A stretch of DNA of 33,183 nucleotides from Thiomonas sp. Its GTDB lineage: Bacteria; Pseudomonadota; Gammaproteobacteria; Burkholderiales; Burkholderiaceae_C. The notes under the pieces were generated by a model. It did not search any database and was not told where the DNA came from. It worked only from the letters and a program-made list of their open reading frames with translations. The position numbers were made by a program, and so were the translations under genes. Within the stretch, counting starts at the first letter, position 1. Every line of letters starts with the position of its first letter. The stretch is taken from the NCBI GenBank assembly GCA_027311065.1, contig DAICZP010000053.1, forward strand, positions 1-33,183, in the 5' to 3' direction. Below, piece by piece: positions 18,844 to 26,921 of this stretch.

Positions 18844-20517
18844 TCACATGCCGACGTAGTTTGGTCCGCCGCCGCCTTCCGGCGCAATCCAGACGATGTT
18901 CTGGGTCGGGTCCTTGATATCGCAGGTCTTGCAATGCACGCAGTTCTGCGCATTGATCTGCAAACGATCCGTCCCTTCGGCGTCCTTGACGAACTCATAC
19001 ACCCCAGCGGGACAATACCGTTGCTCCGGACCGGCGAAGCGGGCGAGATTCACCCGCACCGGCACCGACGCATCCTTCAAGGTCAGGTGCGAGGGCTGGT
19101 TCTCTTCGTGGTTGGTGTTGCTGATGAACACGGAGGACAAGCGGTCGAACGTCAATTTGCCGTCGGGCTTCGGATAGTCGATACGCGGCATTTCCTCCGC
19201 GGGGCGAAGCGCTTTCCAATCGGGCTCGGTGCGGTGAACGGTCCAGGGAATGCGGCCGCGCAGCAACCACTGCTCAACCGCGGTCATCACTGCTCCAACG
19301 CGGCGTCCTTTCTTGAACCACTGCTTGAAGTTCCGGGCCCGCCGCAGCTCCTCATACAGCCACGACGCCTCGAATGCCTGCGGGTACGCCTCGAGCATGT
19401 CCCCGGCGCGGCCCTCGGCCAGTGCGTGCGCGATCGCCTCGGCAGCAAGCATCCCCGTCTTGATCGCCGCATGGCTGCCCTTGATGCGTGAGGCATTGAG
19501 AAAGCCCGCTTCGCACCCGACCAGGCAGCCCCCCGGAAACACGAGTTCTGGCAGCGCCAGCAGCCCCCCGGCTGTGAGAGCGCGCGCACCATAACCCAAT
19601 CGCTTGCCGCCGCTGAATATCGGTGCAATGCGCGGATGCGTCTTGAAGCGCTGGAACTCCTCGAACGGACTCAGCCAGGGGTTGCGGTAGTCAAGCCCGA
19701 CCACGAGTCCGACGGCAACCTGATTCCCGGGCAGATGGTAGAGAAACGATCCTCCGTAGGTGCCTGGATCCAGTGGCCATCCGGCGGTGTGCAACACCCG
19801 CCCGGGGCGCGCCTGGGACGCATCGACTTCCCAGAGCTCCTTGATACCAATAGCGTAACTCTGGGGATCACGCCCCGCATCGAGTCCAAACCGTGCGATG
19901 AGTTCGCGCCCCAGCTGGCCACGCGTGCCCTCGGCAAACACGGTGTATTTCGCCAACAACTCCATCCCCAGTTGGAAACCTTCGCCAGGGGCGCCGTCGC
20001 GCCCGCAGCCAAGATTTCCCGTCGCAACGCCCCGCACGCGCCCGGCATCGTCGTACAGCACCTCGGCGGCCGGAAATCCCGCGAAAATCTCGACTCCCAG
20101 GGCTTCGGCTTGTTGCGCCATCCATCGCACGACGTTGCCGAGGCTGATCGCGAAGTTGCCATGGTTACGAAAACACGGTGGCTGCATTGCCGCCGGGACT
20201 GCACGCGCGCCGGTCTCGCTCAGGAACCAGAACAGGTCCTCGGTCACCTCCTGCTGCAGCGGAGCACCGTCGGATTTCCAGTTGGGGAGCAGCTCGGTCA
20301 GCGCCCGCGGATCCATGACGGCACCCGACAAGATGTGCGCCCCGGGCTCGGAGCCTTTTTCGAGAACGCACACGGATATTTCGCGCCCAAGCGCAGCCGC
20401 CATCTGCTTGAGCCGGATGGCTGCGGCAAGTCCCGCAGGCCCTCCGCCCACGACCACCACGTCGTAGTCCATGGCCTCGCGCGGGCCGTACTGCCGCAGC
20501 AGTGTCTGCTCTGTCAT
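18844..20517 (-). CDS. etfD: Electron transfer flavoprotein-ubiquinone oxidoreductase
   Basis: ETF-QO passes electrons from reduced ETF, fed by acyl-CoA and other flavin dehydrogenases, to the membrane quinone pool. The 557-residue protein has an N-terminal FAD site (VVVVGGGPAGLAAAIRLKQ, residues about 20-38) and EKGSEPGAHILSGAV. GTYGGSFLYHLPGNQVAVGL and GCLVGCEAGFLNASRIKGSH follow. The C-terminal [4Fe-4S] domain has RYCPAGVYEF and NCVHCKTCDIKDPTQNI, supplying the four cluster cysteines, and ends in the usual PNYVGM. The ATG is at 20515-20517; Met16 is a less likely start. The promoter carries a perfect palindrome, suggesting control by a fatty-acid or branched-chain amino-acid catabolism repressor. 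The symbol is also written etfQO. Confidence 0.96.
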   Translation of the reverse strand: MTEQTLLRQYGPREAMDYDVVVVGGGPAGLAAAIRLKQMAAALGREISVCVLEKGSEPGAHILSGAVMDPRALTELLPNWKSDGAPLQQEVTEDLFWFLSETGARAVPAAMQPPCFRNHGNFAISLGNVVRWMAQQAEALGVEIFAGFPAAEVLYDDAGRVRGVATGNLGCGRDGAPGEGFQLGMELLAKYTVFAEGTRGQLGRELIARFGLDAGRDPQSYAIGIKELWEVDASQARPGRVLHTAGWPLDPGTYGGSFLYHLPGNQVAVGLVVGLDYRNPWLSPFEEFQRFKTHPRIAPIFSGGKRLGYGARALTAGGLLALPELVFPGGCLVGCEAGFLNASRIKGSHAAIKTGMLAAEAIAHALAEGRAGDMLEAYPQAFEASWLYEELRRARNFKQWFKKGRRVGAVMTAVEQWLLRGRIPWTVHRTEPDWKALRPAEEMPRIDYPKPDGKLTFDRLSSVFISNTNHEENQPSHLTLKDASVPVRVNLARFAGPEQRYCPAGVYEFVKDAEGTDRLQINAQNCVHCKTCDIKDPTQNIVWIAPEGGGGPNYVGM

Positions 20518-20586
20518 GCCTGTCTCCGTCGAATCGCGGGGCTACCCGCATCGCGAGGCGCGTTGGATTGCAGCCGCCGCAGCGTC

Positions 20587-20627
20587 ATTGTAGGAGATGG
20601 CGCCGAAAATCGAACGACCGTTCGATT
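20587..20627 (-). promoter_or_regulatory. ETF-QO promoter with overlapping palindromic operator
   Basis: A perfect palindrome, AATCGAACG-ac-CGTTCGATT, occupies 20608-20627. Read leftward, a -10 TACAAT lies at 20592-20587 and a -35-like TTCGAT at 20614-20609, with a 16-bp spacer. The operator therefore covers the -35 box, as expected for repression. Its size and symmetry suit a TetR-family dimer. In betaproteobacteria, ETF genes are often under TetR-type fatty-acid regulators, but the cognate regulator is not in this window. Confidence 0.65.
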
Positions 20628-20651
20628 CAGCCGGAGCGCGATGCGGGTGCG

Positions 20652-22592
20652 TCACTCGATGTCTTGCACCACCGGCTGAAACGGTTCGTCTTCGAACATG
20701 CTGAAACCCTGGCCCCCTTCTGCCTTCACCGCGTACATGGCAGTGTCGGCGCGATTGAGAATCGCATGCACGTTGTCATCACCACGCATGAACAAGGTCG
20801 CGCCGATGCTCGCCGTGCTTGCGTGTTCTCCGGGACCCAGCTGGTAAGGACGACCCAGAGTATCAACCAGTTTCAGACCAATCTGCCGAACCTGGGCGAT
20901 ACTTTCCGCCACGATGTCCGACAGCCCCACCAGCATGACGACGAACTCGTCACCGCCGAGACGCGCCACCGTGTCCTCGGTTCGCACACAGTCCTGCATC
21001 CGGCGTGCGACCTGAATCAGAAACTGGTCGCCCGCATCATGGCCATAAGCGTCATTGAGCTGCTTGAACCGGTCCATGTCGATGAACAACACGGCGCCGT
21101 GACGCCGGTTGCGCGCCGCGGCGGCCAGTGCCTGCGACAAGCGGTCGAGCAGAAGCCGTCGATTGGGCAGCCCGGTGAGAGGGTCCTCGAACGCGAGGTT
21201 ACGAATCATCTGCTCGGCGCGCGCGCGCTCGGCCTCCAGCGCCTTGATGGCGCTGAGGTCGCGCACAAACACGAACATGTCCCCCAGCGTCGGAATCAGA
21301 CTGACCGTGATTTCAGCCGGCCATTGACTTCCATCCTTGCGGCGGTGCTGGGTTTCGAATCGGTCGGATCCATCGCGGTACACCTTTTCGATGTGCGCGT
21401 GGGTCTGCTCGACGCTTTCCGCTGCTTCAAGATCACTGATGCGCAGACCGAGCAGTTCAGCCTCGGTGTAGCCCGACATGCGCGCATAGGCGGCATTGAT
21501 GGCGATCAGTCGGCCATCCCGACTCGCGAGCCAGAAGCCATCGGGTGACGCCTCGACCACACCCCGATAGCGGAGCTCTCGCTCACGCAATTCCCGCGCC
21601 TGACGAATCTGCACCGAAATGTCGCGCGCAACCTTGGACGCGCCAACAATGCGTCCGCTTTCGTCACGGATCGGGGAAATCGTGACGGCGACATCGATCC
21701 GCGATCCATCCCGGCGCAGGCGCACCGTCTCGAAATCGTTCACCCGTTCACCGCGGCGGAGGCGGGCGAGAATTTCCATTTCCTCGAGCGCGCGATCGGG
21801 CGGAAACAGCACCTGCAAGGAGCGCCCGAGCATGTCCGCGGCCTGATACCCGAACATTTCCGTCGCCTTCGGGTTCCAACTGGTAACAATGCCGTCGAGC
21901 GTCTTGCTGATGATTGCGTTTTGCGAGGATTCGACGATGGCCTCGCACAGCTTTGACTGAAACTCCAGACGGTTGCGCCGGCTCAGATCCAGCAGACCCG
22001 CAATCATGAAGCGCTGTCCCCCAATCCAGACCGGCACCAGACTGACCTCGGCCTGAAAGCTCGTACCGTCCTTGCGCACAGCCGTGACGGTCGGCTCCGG
22101 AGCCAGCGTTTCGCCGGCGCCAGGATCGATGAACTGGCTGCGTAGCGCCAACGCACGATGCGTCACCCAGTCGGGCAGCAGTGTCTCGACCGGGTGACCG
22201 ATCAATTCCTTGCGCGAAAACCCGAAAAGCCGCTCGCACGCCGCGTTCATCTGGCGAATCAACCCCTCCGCATCGGTCATCACCATCGCGAACGGAAGCG
22301 CTTCGATGACACCTTCGAGGCGCTCCTTTTCGCGCAGGCCCTGCTCGGCGCGCCGGGCTGCACCGAGCAGGGCAGTGAACAGAAGAAACGTCGCGAGTAC
22401 ACCCGCCACACCGAGCAGGGCAGGCGTCAGAGGAGCTGGCCAGGCGCTGCCCCCAGCGAGGCCGGCGCCTGATTGACGCCGACCCAGCTCGACGACCTGG
22501 TAGGCATAGATCCATGCCGAACCCGTCGCGAGCGTCGACACAAACAACACCACACAGGCCGTGGCCTTGTTCAGCAAGAAGGACTTGAACAT
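20652..22592 (-). CDS. Membrane-anchored PAS-PAS-PAS-GGDEF diguanylate cyclase
   Basis: The protein is 646 residues from ATG 22590-22592 (MFKSFLLNKATACVVLF), preceded by GGAG 6 bp upstream. Longer starts reading through the AT-rich promoter are rejected. Two membrane helices, at about 10-31 and 55-78, bracket a short periplasmic loop. A coiled segment (RAEQGLREKERLEG) leads into three PAS domains near 90-205, 215-335 and 345-460, each with N-x-A or W-N-x-K cores and PAC-type ends. The GGDEF domain (about 470-640) has DPLTGLPNRRLLLDRL, the active motif GGDEF near 544-548, and an RTED inhibitory I-site exactly five residues before it. It should make c-di-GMP with product inhibition. No EAL domain follows. 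The PAS ligand is unknown; the gene is divergent from macAB. Confidence 0.92.
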   Translation of the reverse strand: MFKSFLLNKATACVVLFVSTLATGSAWIYAYQVVELGRRQSGAGLAGGSAWPAPLTPALLGVAGVLATFLLFTALLGAARRAEQGLREKERLEGVIEALPFAMVMTDAEGLIRQMNAACERLFGFSRKELIGHPVETLLPDWVTHRALALRSQFIDPGAGETLAPEPTVTAVRKDGTSFQAEVSLVPVWIGGQRFMIAGLLDLSRRNRLEFQSKLCEAIVESSQNAIISKTLDGIVTSWNPKATEMFGYQAADMLGRSLQVLFPPDRALEEMEILARLRRGERVNDFETVRLRRDGSRIDVAVTISPIRDESGRIVGASKVARDISVQIRQARELRERELRYRGVVEASPDGFWLASRDGRLIAINAAYARMSGYTEAELLGLRISDLEAAESVEQTHAHIEKVYRDGSDRFETQHRRKDGSQWPAEITVSLIPTLGDMFVFVRDLSAIKALEAERARAEQMIRNLAFEDPLTGLPNRRLLLDRLSQALAAAARNRRHGAVLFIDMDRFKQLNDAYGHDAGDQFLIQVARRMQDCVRTEDTVARLGGDEFVVMLVGLSDIVAESIAQVRQIGLKLVDTLGRPYQLGPGEHASTASIGATLFMRGDDNVHAILNRADTAMYAVKAEGGQGFSMFEDEPFQPVVQDIE

Positions 22593-22674
22593 CCTTGACT
22601 CCGCGGCTGCCTCACAAAACATTGATGCACTGTTTGAATTGAATATGTTGTTGTGGGCAATTGTGGAAAGTATG

Positions 22675-22702
22675 TTTATAAGTACGTTTCTTGATGTTTC
22701 AA
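22675..22702 (-). promoter_or_regulatory. Sigma-70 promoter for the diguanylate cyclase
   Basis: Read leftward, -35 TTGAAA (22702-22697) and -10 TATAAA (22680-22675) are separated by 16 bp. The start point would be near 22668, giving a leader of about 75 nt. The 22620-22705 stretch is distinctly AT-rich compared with the rest of the window, as expected for a promoter region. Confidence 0.65.
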
Positions 22703-22710
22703 AAACCCAA

Positions 22711-22740
22711 CCGTTGTCAGCCGTTGTCACCCGTTGTGTG
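22711..22740. repeat. Three phased 10-bp direct repeats between the diguanylate cyclase and macA
   Basis: CCGTTGTCAG, CCGTTGTCAC and CCGTTGTGTG follow each other exactly. The seven-base core CCGTTGT recurs every 10 bp, one helical turn. They lie just upstream of the cyclase -35 box and before macA. Helically phased direct repeats are typical of OmpR/PhoB-type response-regulator sites; the actual binder is unknown. Confidence 0.6.
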
Positions 22741-22835
22741 TGCACCGGAACACCGGCGGGAACTCGCGAGGCAACCACGAATCCAAAGCTGATTCAGGGC
22801 GTTCGCCTCCATCCTCCCCGCGCCTCACGCTCCAA

Positions 22836-23972
22836 GTGCCATTGCCAATTCTTTCCCGCCGACGCCGGCTTGTCGTGCTCGCGCTGGCGCTCGCCGCCGC
22901 CCTGGGTGGCTTCCTGTTCTTGCGCGGGCGCCAAGCATCCAATCCCGGCCCGCAAGCGCCAACCGAGGAAATCCGCATCAGCGATATCGCCTCCCACGTC
23001 GATGCCGCAGGAACCTTGCGTCCACGCCTGAACGTCGACGTCGGTGCCCAGGTCAGCGGCCAGGTCCGGCAGCTGCACGTCGCGCTCGGAGACACGGTTC
23101 GCGCTGGGCAACTCCTCGTCAGTCTCGACCCCGACATGGCCACCGCCGACCTGCGTAATGCTGAAGCGCGACTCACGCAACAAGACGCCGAGCTGCAGGC
23201 GAAGGACATCGCCATCGCCGCGGCGAACCGCGCGCTGATACGCCAGCGCAGCATGCATGCAGCGCACGCGACCTCGGAAGCCGACCTCGATACCGCGCAA
23301 AGTGCGGTGGCGCGCCTGCGGGCCGAGCGCCTTGGCCTGCAGGCCAACCGGTTGCAACTCCAGGCCGAACTTGAGAAACGCCGCCTTGCGCTGGCCTACA
23401 CATCCATCCAGGCCCCAATCGACGGTGAGGTGACGCGCATCGCCGTCGAGAAGGGGCAAACCGTGCTCGCCACCCAGGCGACGCCAGTCATGCTGACGCT
23501 GGCCCAGCTTGACATGCTGACGGTACGAACCCGCGTCTCCGAAGCCGACATCCAGGACGTGCATACGGGTCAGACGGCATCCTTTACATCCCTTGCCCCC
23601 GGCAGTCCTCGCCACACCGGGCGCATCCGACTGATCGAGCCGACGCCCGAACGCGTCAACGATGCCCTGTTCTACAACGTGCTGTTCGACGTCCCCAATC
23701 CCGGGCACACCCTGCTCAGCGACATGACGGTTCAGGTCCGCATCGCGACGGCCTCGGCGCATGGTGTGCTCTGCGCGCCGCTGGCGGCGCTGGGCGCACG
23801 CGACGATGCAGGTCGCTACCGGGTCCGGGTGCTGGGGCCCCAGGGCGCGATCAGGCCCCGATGGATTCGCGTCGGCCTGCACGACGCCGCAAAGGTGCAG
23901 GTGCTCGACGGCCTCGTCGCCGGGGAACATGTGCTGCTCGCGCCAGACCCGGATCCACCCCCAAAAGGTTGA
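22836..23972 (+). CDS. macA: Periplasmic adaptor (membrane fusion) protein of a MacAB-type efflux pump
   Basis: The protein is about 378 residues. One N-terminal membrane anchor (RRRRLVVLALALAAALGGFLFL, residues about 8-28) is followed by the HlyD/RND adaptor fold: a lipoyl half-motif RLNVDVGAQVSGQVRQLHV, a helical hairpin (about 90-175), the second lipoyl half YTSIQAPIDGEVTRIAVEKG, then the beta-barrel and membrane-proximal domains. No ATG is available upstream. GTG 22836 and TTG 22842 both fit just before the basic residues and anchor, and upstream GTG or TTG codons near 22734-22740 fall inside the promoter repeats. The start is therefore uncertain. It lies 5 bp upstream of macB. An outer-membrane TolC-like partner is not encoded nearby. 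Confidence 0.87.
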   Translation: MPLPILSRRRRLVVLALALAAALGGFLFLRGRQASNPGPQAPTEEIRISDIASHVDAAGTLRPRLNVDVGAQVSGQVRQLHVALGDTVRAGQLLVSLDPDMATADLRNAEARLTQQDAELQAKDIAIAAANRALIRQRSMHAAHATSEADLDTAQSAVARLRAERLGLQANRLQLQAELEKRRLALAYTSIQAPIDGEVTRIAVEKGQTVLATQATPVMLTLAQLDMLTVRTRVSEADIQDVHTGQTASFTSLAPGSPRHTGRIRLIEPTPERVNDALFYNVLFDVPNPGHTLLSDMTVQVRIATASAHGVLCAPLAALGARDDAGRYRVRVLGPQGAIRPRWIRVGLHDAAKVQVLDGLVAGEHVLLAPDPDPPPKG

Positions 23973-23977
23973 CTCCC

Positions 23978-25966
23978 ATGGCCACGCTCGAGTTCGCCCA
24001 TGTCAGCCGTCATTTCGCCCGCGGTGGCATTCCCGTCAAGGCTCTTGACGACGTCAGCCTGCGCATCGAGGCCGGCGAAATGGTGGCCATCGTCGGCGCG
24101 TCCGGCTCAGGCAAGTCCACGCTGATGCACATCCTGGGCTGTCTTGACAGGCCCACGCGAGGGACGGTGCGGATCGATGGCATCGACATCGCGACGCTCG
24201 ACCCCGAGCGCCTGTCGGCGCTGCGTCGCAACGTGTTCGGCTTTGTTTTCCAACGCTACAACCTTCTTCCTGACCTCGACGCCCGGTCCAACGTCGAACT
24301 CCCGGCTCGATATGCGGGTATGGCGTCATGGCAACGTCGACACCGTGCCGACACGCTGCTCGAACGGCTCGGGCTCGGTGAACGCGCGACCCATCACCCC
24401 CATGCGCTGTCGGGTGGTCAGCAGCAACGCGTCAGTGTTGCCCGTGCCCTGGTCAACGACGCCACGGTGATTCTGGCGGACGAGCCGACGGGCGCCCTCG
24501 ACGGGCGCAGTGCGGCGGAGCTGCTGTCCCTGCTGCATGACATCCATGCCCAGGGGCGTACGGTCATCCTCGTCACGCATGATCCCGCGGTGGCCGCCTG
24601 CGCGCGAAGACGCATCGAATTGCGCGACGGGCGCGTCGTCAGTGACCAGATCACCGGCAGCGCTGCCGCCACTCGCGCGGCGGCCCTGGTCCGACCGCCT
24701 GCGCCCGGGCGCGCGCGCCCCAAGGCCGCCAGCAGCATTGCCACGCGCCTCGGCAGGGGCGGCATCACCCGTCTGCGCGAGGCTGCCGCCAATGCGTGGA
24801 CGCCGTTGCGAACCCATCCCCTGCGCAGTTTGCTGTGCATGATTGGCATCTGCGTCGGGATCGCCGCAGTCGTGATGGTGCTCTCGCTGTCGGGAGCGGC
24901 GCGCCATGCCGTCGAGTCGACCCTGCGCGAACAGATGGCGGGGCGCATCCTCGTGTGGCGTGGCAATGCGGACAAGCCCCCAGGCCGGCCGCCGCGCCGC
25001 TTTGCTCTCAAGGAACTCGAAGCGCTGGCCCGCCTCCCCGGCATCACCAGCGTCGATCCCGAGCGCGAGCGGATGGTTCGCGCACGCCATGCCGGTCGGG
25101 ATGCAACCGCGAACCTGCACGGCATGGGACCGAGCGCGCTGCCCAGCCTCGGCCTGCGCCTCGTCCAAGGGCGCCCCATCGCGGCGATCGACGTCGACAC
25201 GCAAGCCCAGGTCGCAGTCCTTGATCCGGTTGCGCGTGACGCGCTGTTCAAACCCGCTGAGAATCCCATTGGCGCGACCATTCTTGCTGGCAGCGTACCG
25301 TTTCGCGTCATCGGCCTGGCGATGCCGAAAGCCGGGCCATCGATCGACGGCGGATGGAACGGGCGCGTCCTGATCCCCGACACCACATTTGCGTCCAAGA
25401 TCGACAGCCGCGGCTTGCTCGACCACTTCAGCGTGCGCCTGGACACCACCCTTTCGCTGATACCTTCGGACGTTCAACGCCACATCGTCGAGCGACTGCG
25501 CCTCATGCATGGCCGCCAGGATTTCACCGTCTACAGCCTTGACGACGAATTCCGAAACCTCGCGCGCACCACCTCCATTCTCACCATGGTGCTGACAGGC
25601 GTCGCAGGCGTCTCCCTGTTTGTCGGCGGCGTGGGAGTGATGAATATCATGCTGGTGTCTGTGGCTGAACGTACTCGGGAAATCGGGATCCGCAAAGCCG
25701 TGGGCGCGCGCGATGCCGACATCCGCGACCAATTCCTGATTGAAGCGATTGCGTTGTGTGCTGGCGGTGGCGCCGCCGGCCTGGCCCTCTCATGGCTGTG
25801 TCTGCACCTTGCCAACGCGTTACAGTCGACGGTGCACCTGGCCATCGACGTGCCGGCGCTGCTCGGCGCCCTGGCCGCGTCGTGCCTCGTCGGCCTGTGC
25901 TCAGGAACATTCCCGGCGCGTCACGCGGCCAGCCTTGATCCGGTGCAGGCACTTTCCCGGGAATGA
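23978..25966 (+). CDS. macB: MacB-type ABC efflux ATPase/permease
   Basis: This 662-residue half-transporter fuses an N-terminal ATPase to a mechanotransmission-type membrane domain. Walker A is GASGSGKST at residues 40-48. LSGGQQQRVSVARAL, LADEPTGALDG and LVTHDP follow. Membrane helix 1 is near 285-306 (GICVGIAAVVMVLSL), then a large periplasmic domain, then three C-terminal helices beginning at TSILTMVLTGVAGVSLFVGG, with AERTREIGIRKAVGA as the coupling helix and PARHAASLDPVQALSRE at the end. With MacA and an outer-membrane channel it should expel cargo such as macrolides, peptides, siderophores or heme-type compounds; the substrate is not shown by sequence. It is co-transcribed with macA. 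Confidence 0.92.
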   Translation: MATLEFAHVSRHFARGGIPVKALDDVSLRIEAGEMVAIVGASGSGKSTLMHILGCLDRPTRGTVRIDGIDIATLDPERLSALRRNVFGFVFQRYNLLPDLDARSNVELPARYAGMASWQRRHRADTLLERLGLGERATHHPHALSGGQQQRVSVARALVNDATVILADEPTGALDGRSAAELLSLLHDIHAQGRTVILVTHDPAVAACARRRIELRDGRVVSDQITGSAAATRAAALVRPPAPGRARPKAASSIATRLGRGGITRLREAAANAWTPLRTHPLRSLLCMIGICVGIAAVVMVLSLSGAARHAVESTLREQMAGRILVWRGNADKPPGRPPRRFALKELEALARLPGITSVDPERERMVRARHAGRDATANLHGMGPSALPSLGLRLVQGRPIAAIDVDTQAQVAVLDPVARDALFKPAENPIGATILAGSVPFRVIGLAMPKAGPSIDGGWNGRVLIPDTTFASKIDSRGLLDHFSVRLDTTLSLIPSDVQRHIVERLRLMHGRQDFTVYSLDDEFRNLARTTSILTMVLTGVAGVSLFVGGVGVMNIMLVSVAERTREIGIRKAVGARDADIRDQFLIEAIALCAGGGAAGLALSWLCLHLANALQSTVHLAIDVPALLGALAASCLVGLCSGTFPARHAASLDPVQALSRE

Positions 25967-25989
25967 ACGCGCGCGCAGATCCGTGCGCC

Positions 25990-26601
25990 TCAGCGGCAAT
26001 CCGGCACGATGACGCGGATCCGGTCTGACATTCGGCGCAAGGCTTCCTCGATCGGCCAGCGGGTGCCATGCATCGCCACCATCACGAGCAAAACAGCGGC
26101 GGCCAGGCGGCGCCAGTCAAGCCTCAACGCCGCAGCGCGCGACAGCCAGACCAGCACACCCAGCGCGCTCACCCCGATTGCAAATCCGACTGTTACCTCC
26201 GCCACCGTATGGTCGCGCAGCAACACCCTGGATACGGCGATCGCGGCAACCCCAGCGGCGGCGATTGCCACGGCAGCCACGCGCCATGGCCGCACGAGCA
26301 CACGCGCGCTGATCAGCGCCAATCCGCCATACACCAGCGTGCTCATGGCCGTGTGCCCGCTGGGGCTGAAAGGGCGTCCGAGCGGTCCATTGGCGCCGCA
26401 CCCCAGGCCCACCTTGAGCAGCGCGAGGCTCAGGCCGCAAGCGCCGACGGCGATCAACCACGCGCGCAGCATCCGCGTCGCGCCACTCGCAAACAGGATC
26501 GCCATCGTGACAAACGCGAGAGGCAACGTCACGGCCGAGTCGCCGTAATCCGTCATGAAGTTCCAGAGATGCATTGAATCGGTCATGGCGCGCACGCCCA
26601 T
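25990..26601 (-). CDS. PAP2-family membrane phosphatase
   Basis: This 203-residue multi-pass membrane protein carries the acid-phosphatase motifs. Lys63 and Arg76-Pro77 (LLK...GRP) form the first motif, PSGH at residues 80-83 the second, and SRVLLRDHTVAE at 124-135 the third. The classic third motif is SRxxxxxHxxxD; here the last Asp is Glu135. Such enzymes dephosphorylate undecaprenyl diphosphate, phosphatidic acid, phosphatidylglycerophosphate or lipid A; the substrate cannot be assigned. ATG 26601 and ATG 26586 are both possible starts, neither with a clear ribosome site. The gene is convergent with macB (23-bp gap) and lies near an acyltransferase and a glycosyltransferase on the same strand. 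Confidence 0.85.
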   Translation of the reverse strand: MGVRAMTDSMHLWNFMTDYGDSAVTLPLAFVTMAILFASGATRMLRAWLIAVGACGLSLALLKVGLGCGANGPLGRPFSPSGHTAMSTLVYGGLALISARVLVRPWRVAAVAIAAAGVAAIAVSRVLLRDHTVAEVTVGFAIGVSALGVLVWLSRAAALRLDWRRLAAAVLLVMVAMHGTRWPIEEALRRMSDRIRVIVPDCR

Positions 26602-26921
26602 TGCAAAAGGGGATCACACGGAGCCGTCCCCGGCACGTCAGAGGTCGACCGCATGCAGCGCCCGCGCGGCGACGGTGGCATCCGGATCGCCGCACTGGAT
26701 GGACAGGCCTGTCTCGACACACGCGCCGACTGCGGACACCCGGCTGCACCGCGAAGGCGCTGTCACGTCATCATAACCTTCTTATATTGCACCGCACCAT
26801 CGCGCAACAGCGCGGGCAGCCACTTCGCGTGGATCGAGGCTTGCGTTACCCGATACAACGACATGACAGGCCGCATTGACATGTCTTTTTGATCACCGCA
26901 GACAACGTGACAGCCCCGCGC
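26602..26921. other. Gene-free stretch upstream of the PAP2 gene
   Basis: There is no convincing gene in 320 bp. An AT-rich patch at about 26770-26797 holds TATGAT and TATAAG read leftward, so the PAP2 promoter may lie there, but no good -35 fits. Near the right end, GACATG (26860-26865) and CATGTC (26880-26885) form a 6-bp stem followed by five T's (26886-26890). This is a weak rightward terminator-like element with no obvious rightward transcript to stop. Confidence 0.4.

Noticed and set aside
24326-25732. 468-codon leftward open frame inside macB
   Set aside because: It is fully antisense to a MacB gene with all motifs intact; no recognisable protein features.
26860-26890. Rightward intrinsic terminator before the acyltransferase gene end
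   Set aside because: The stem is only 6 bp around a 14-base loop, and no rightward gene lies upstream on that strand to need it.
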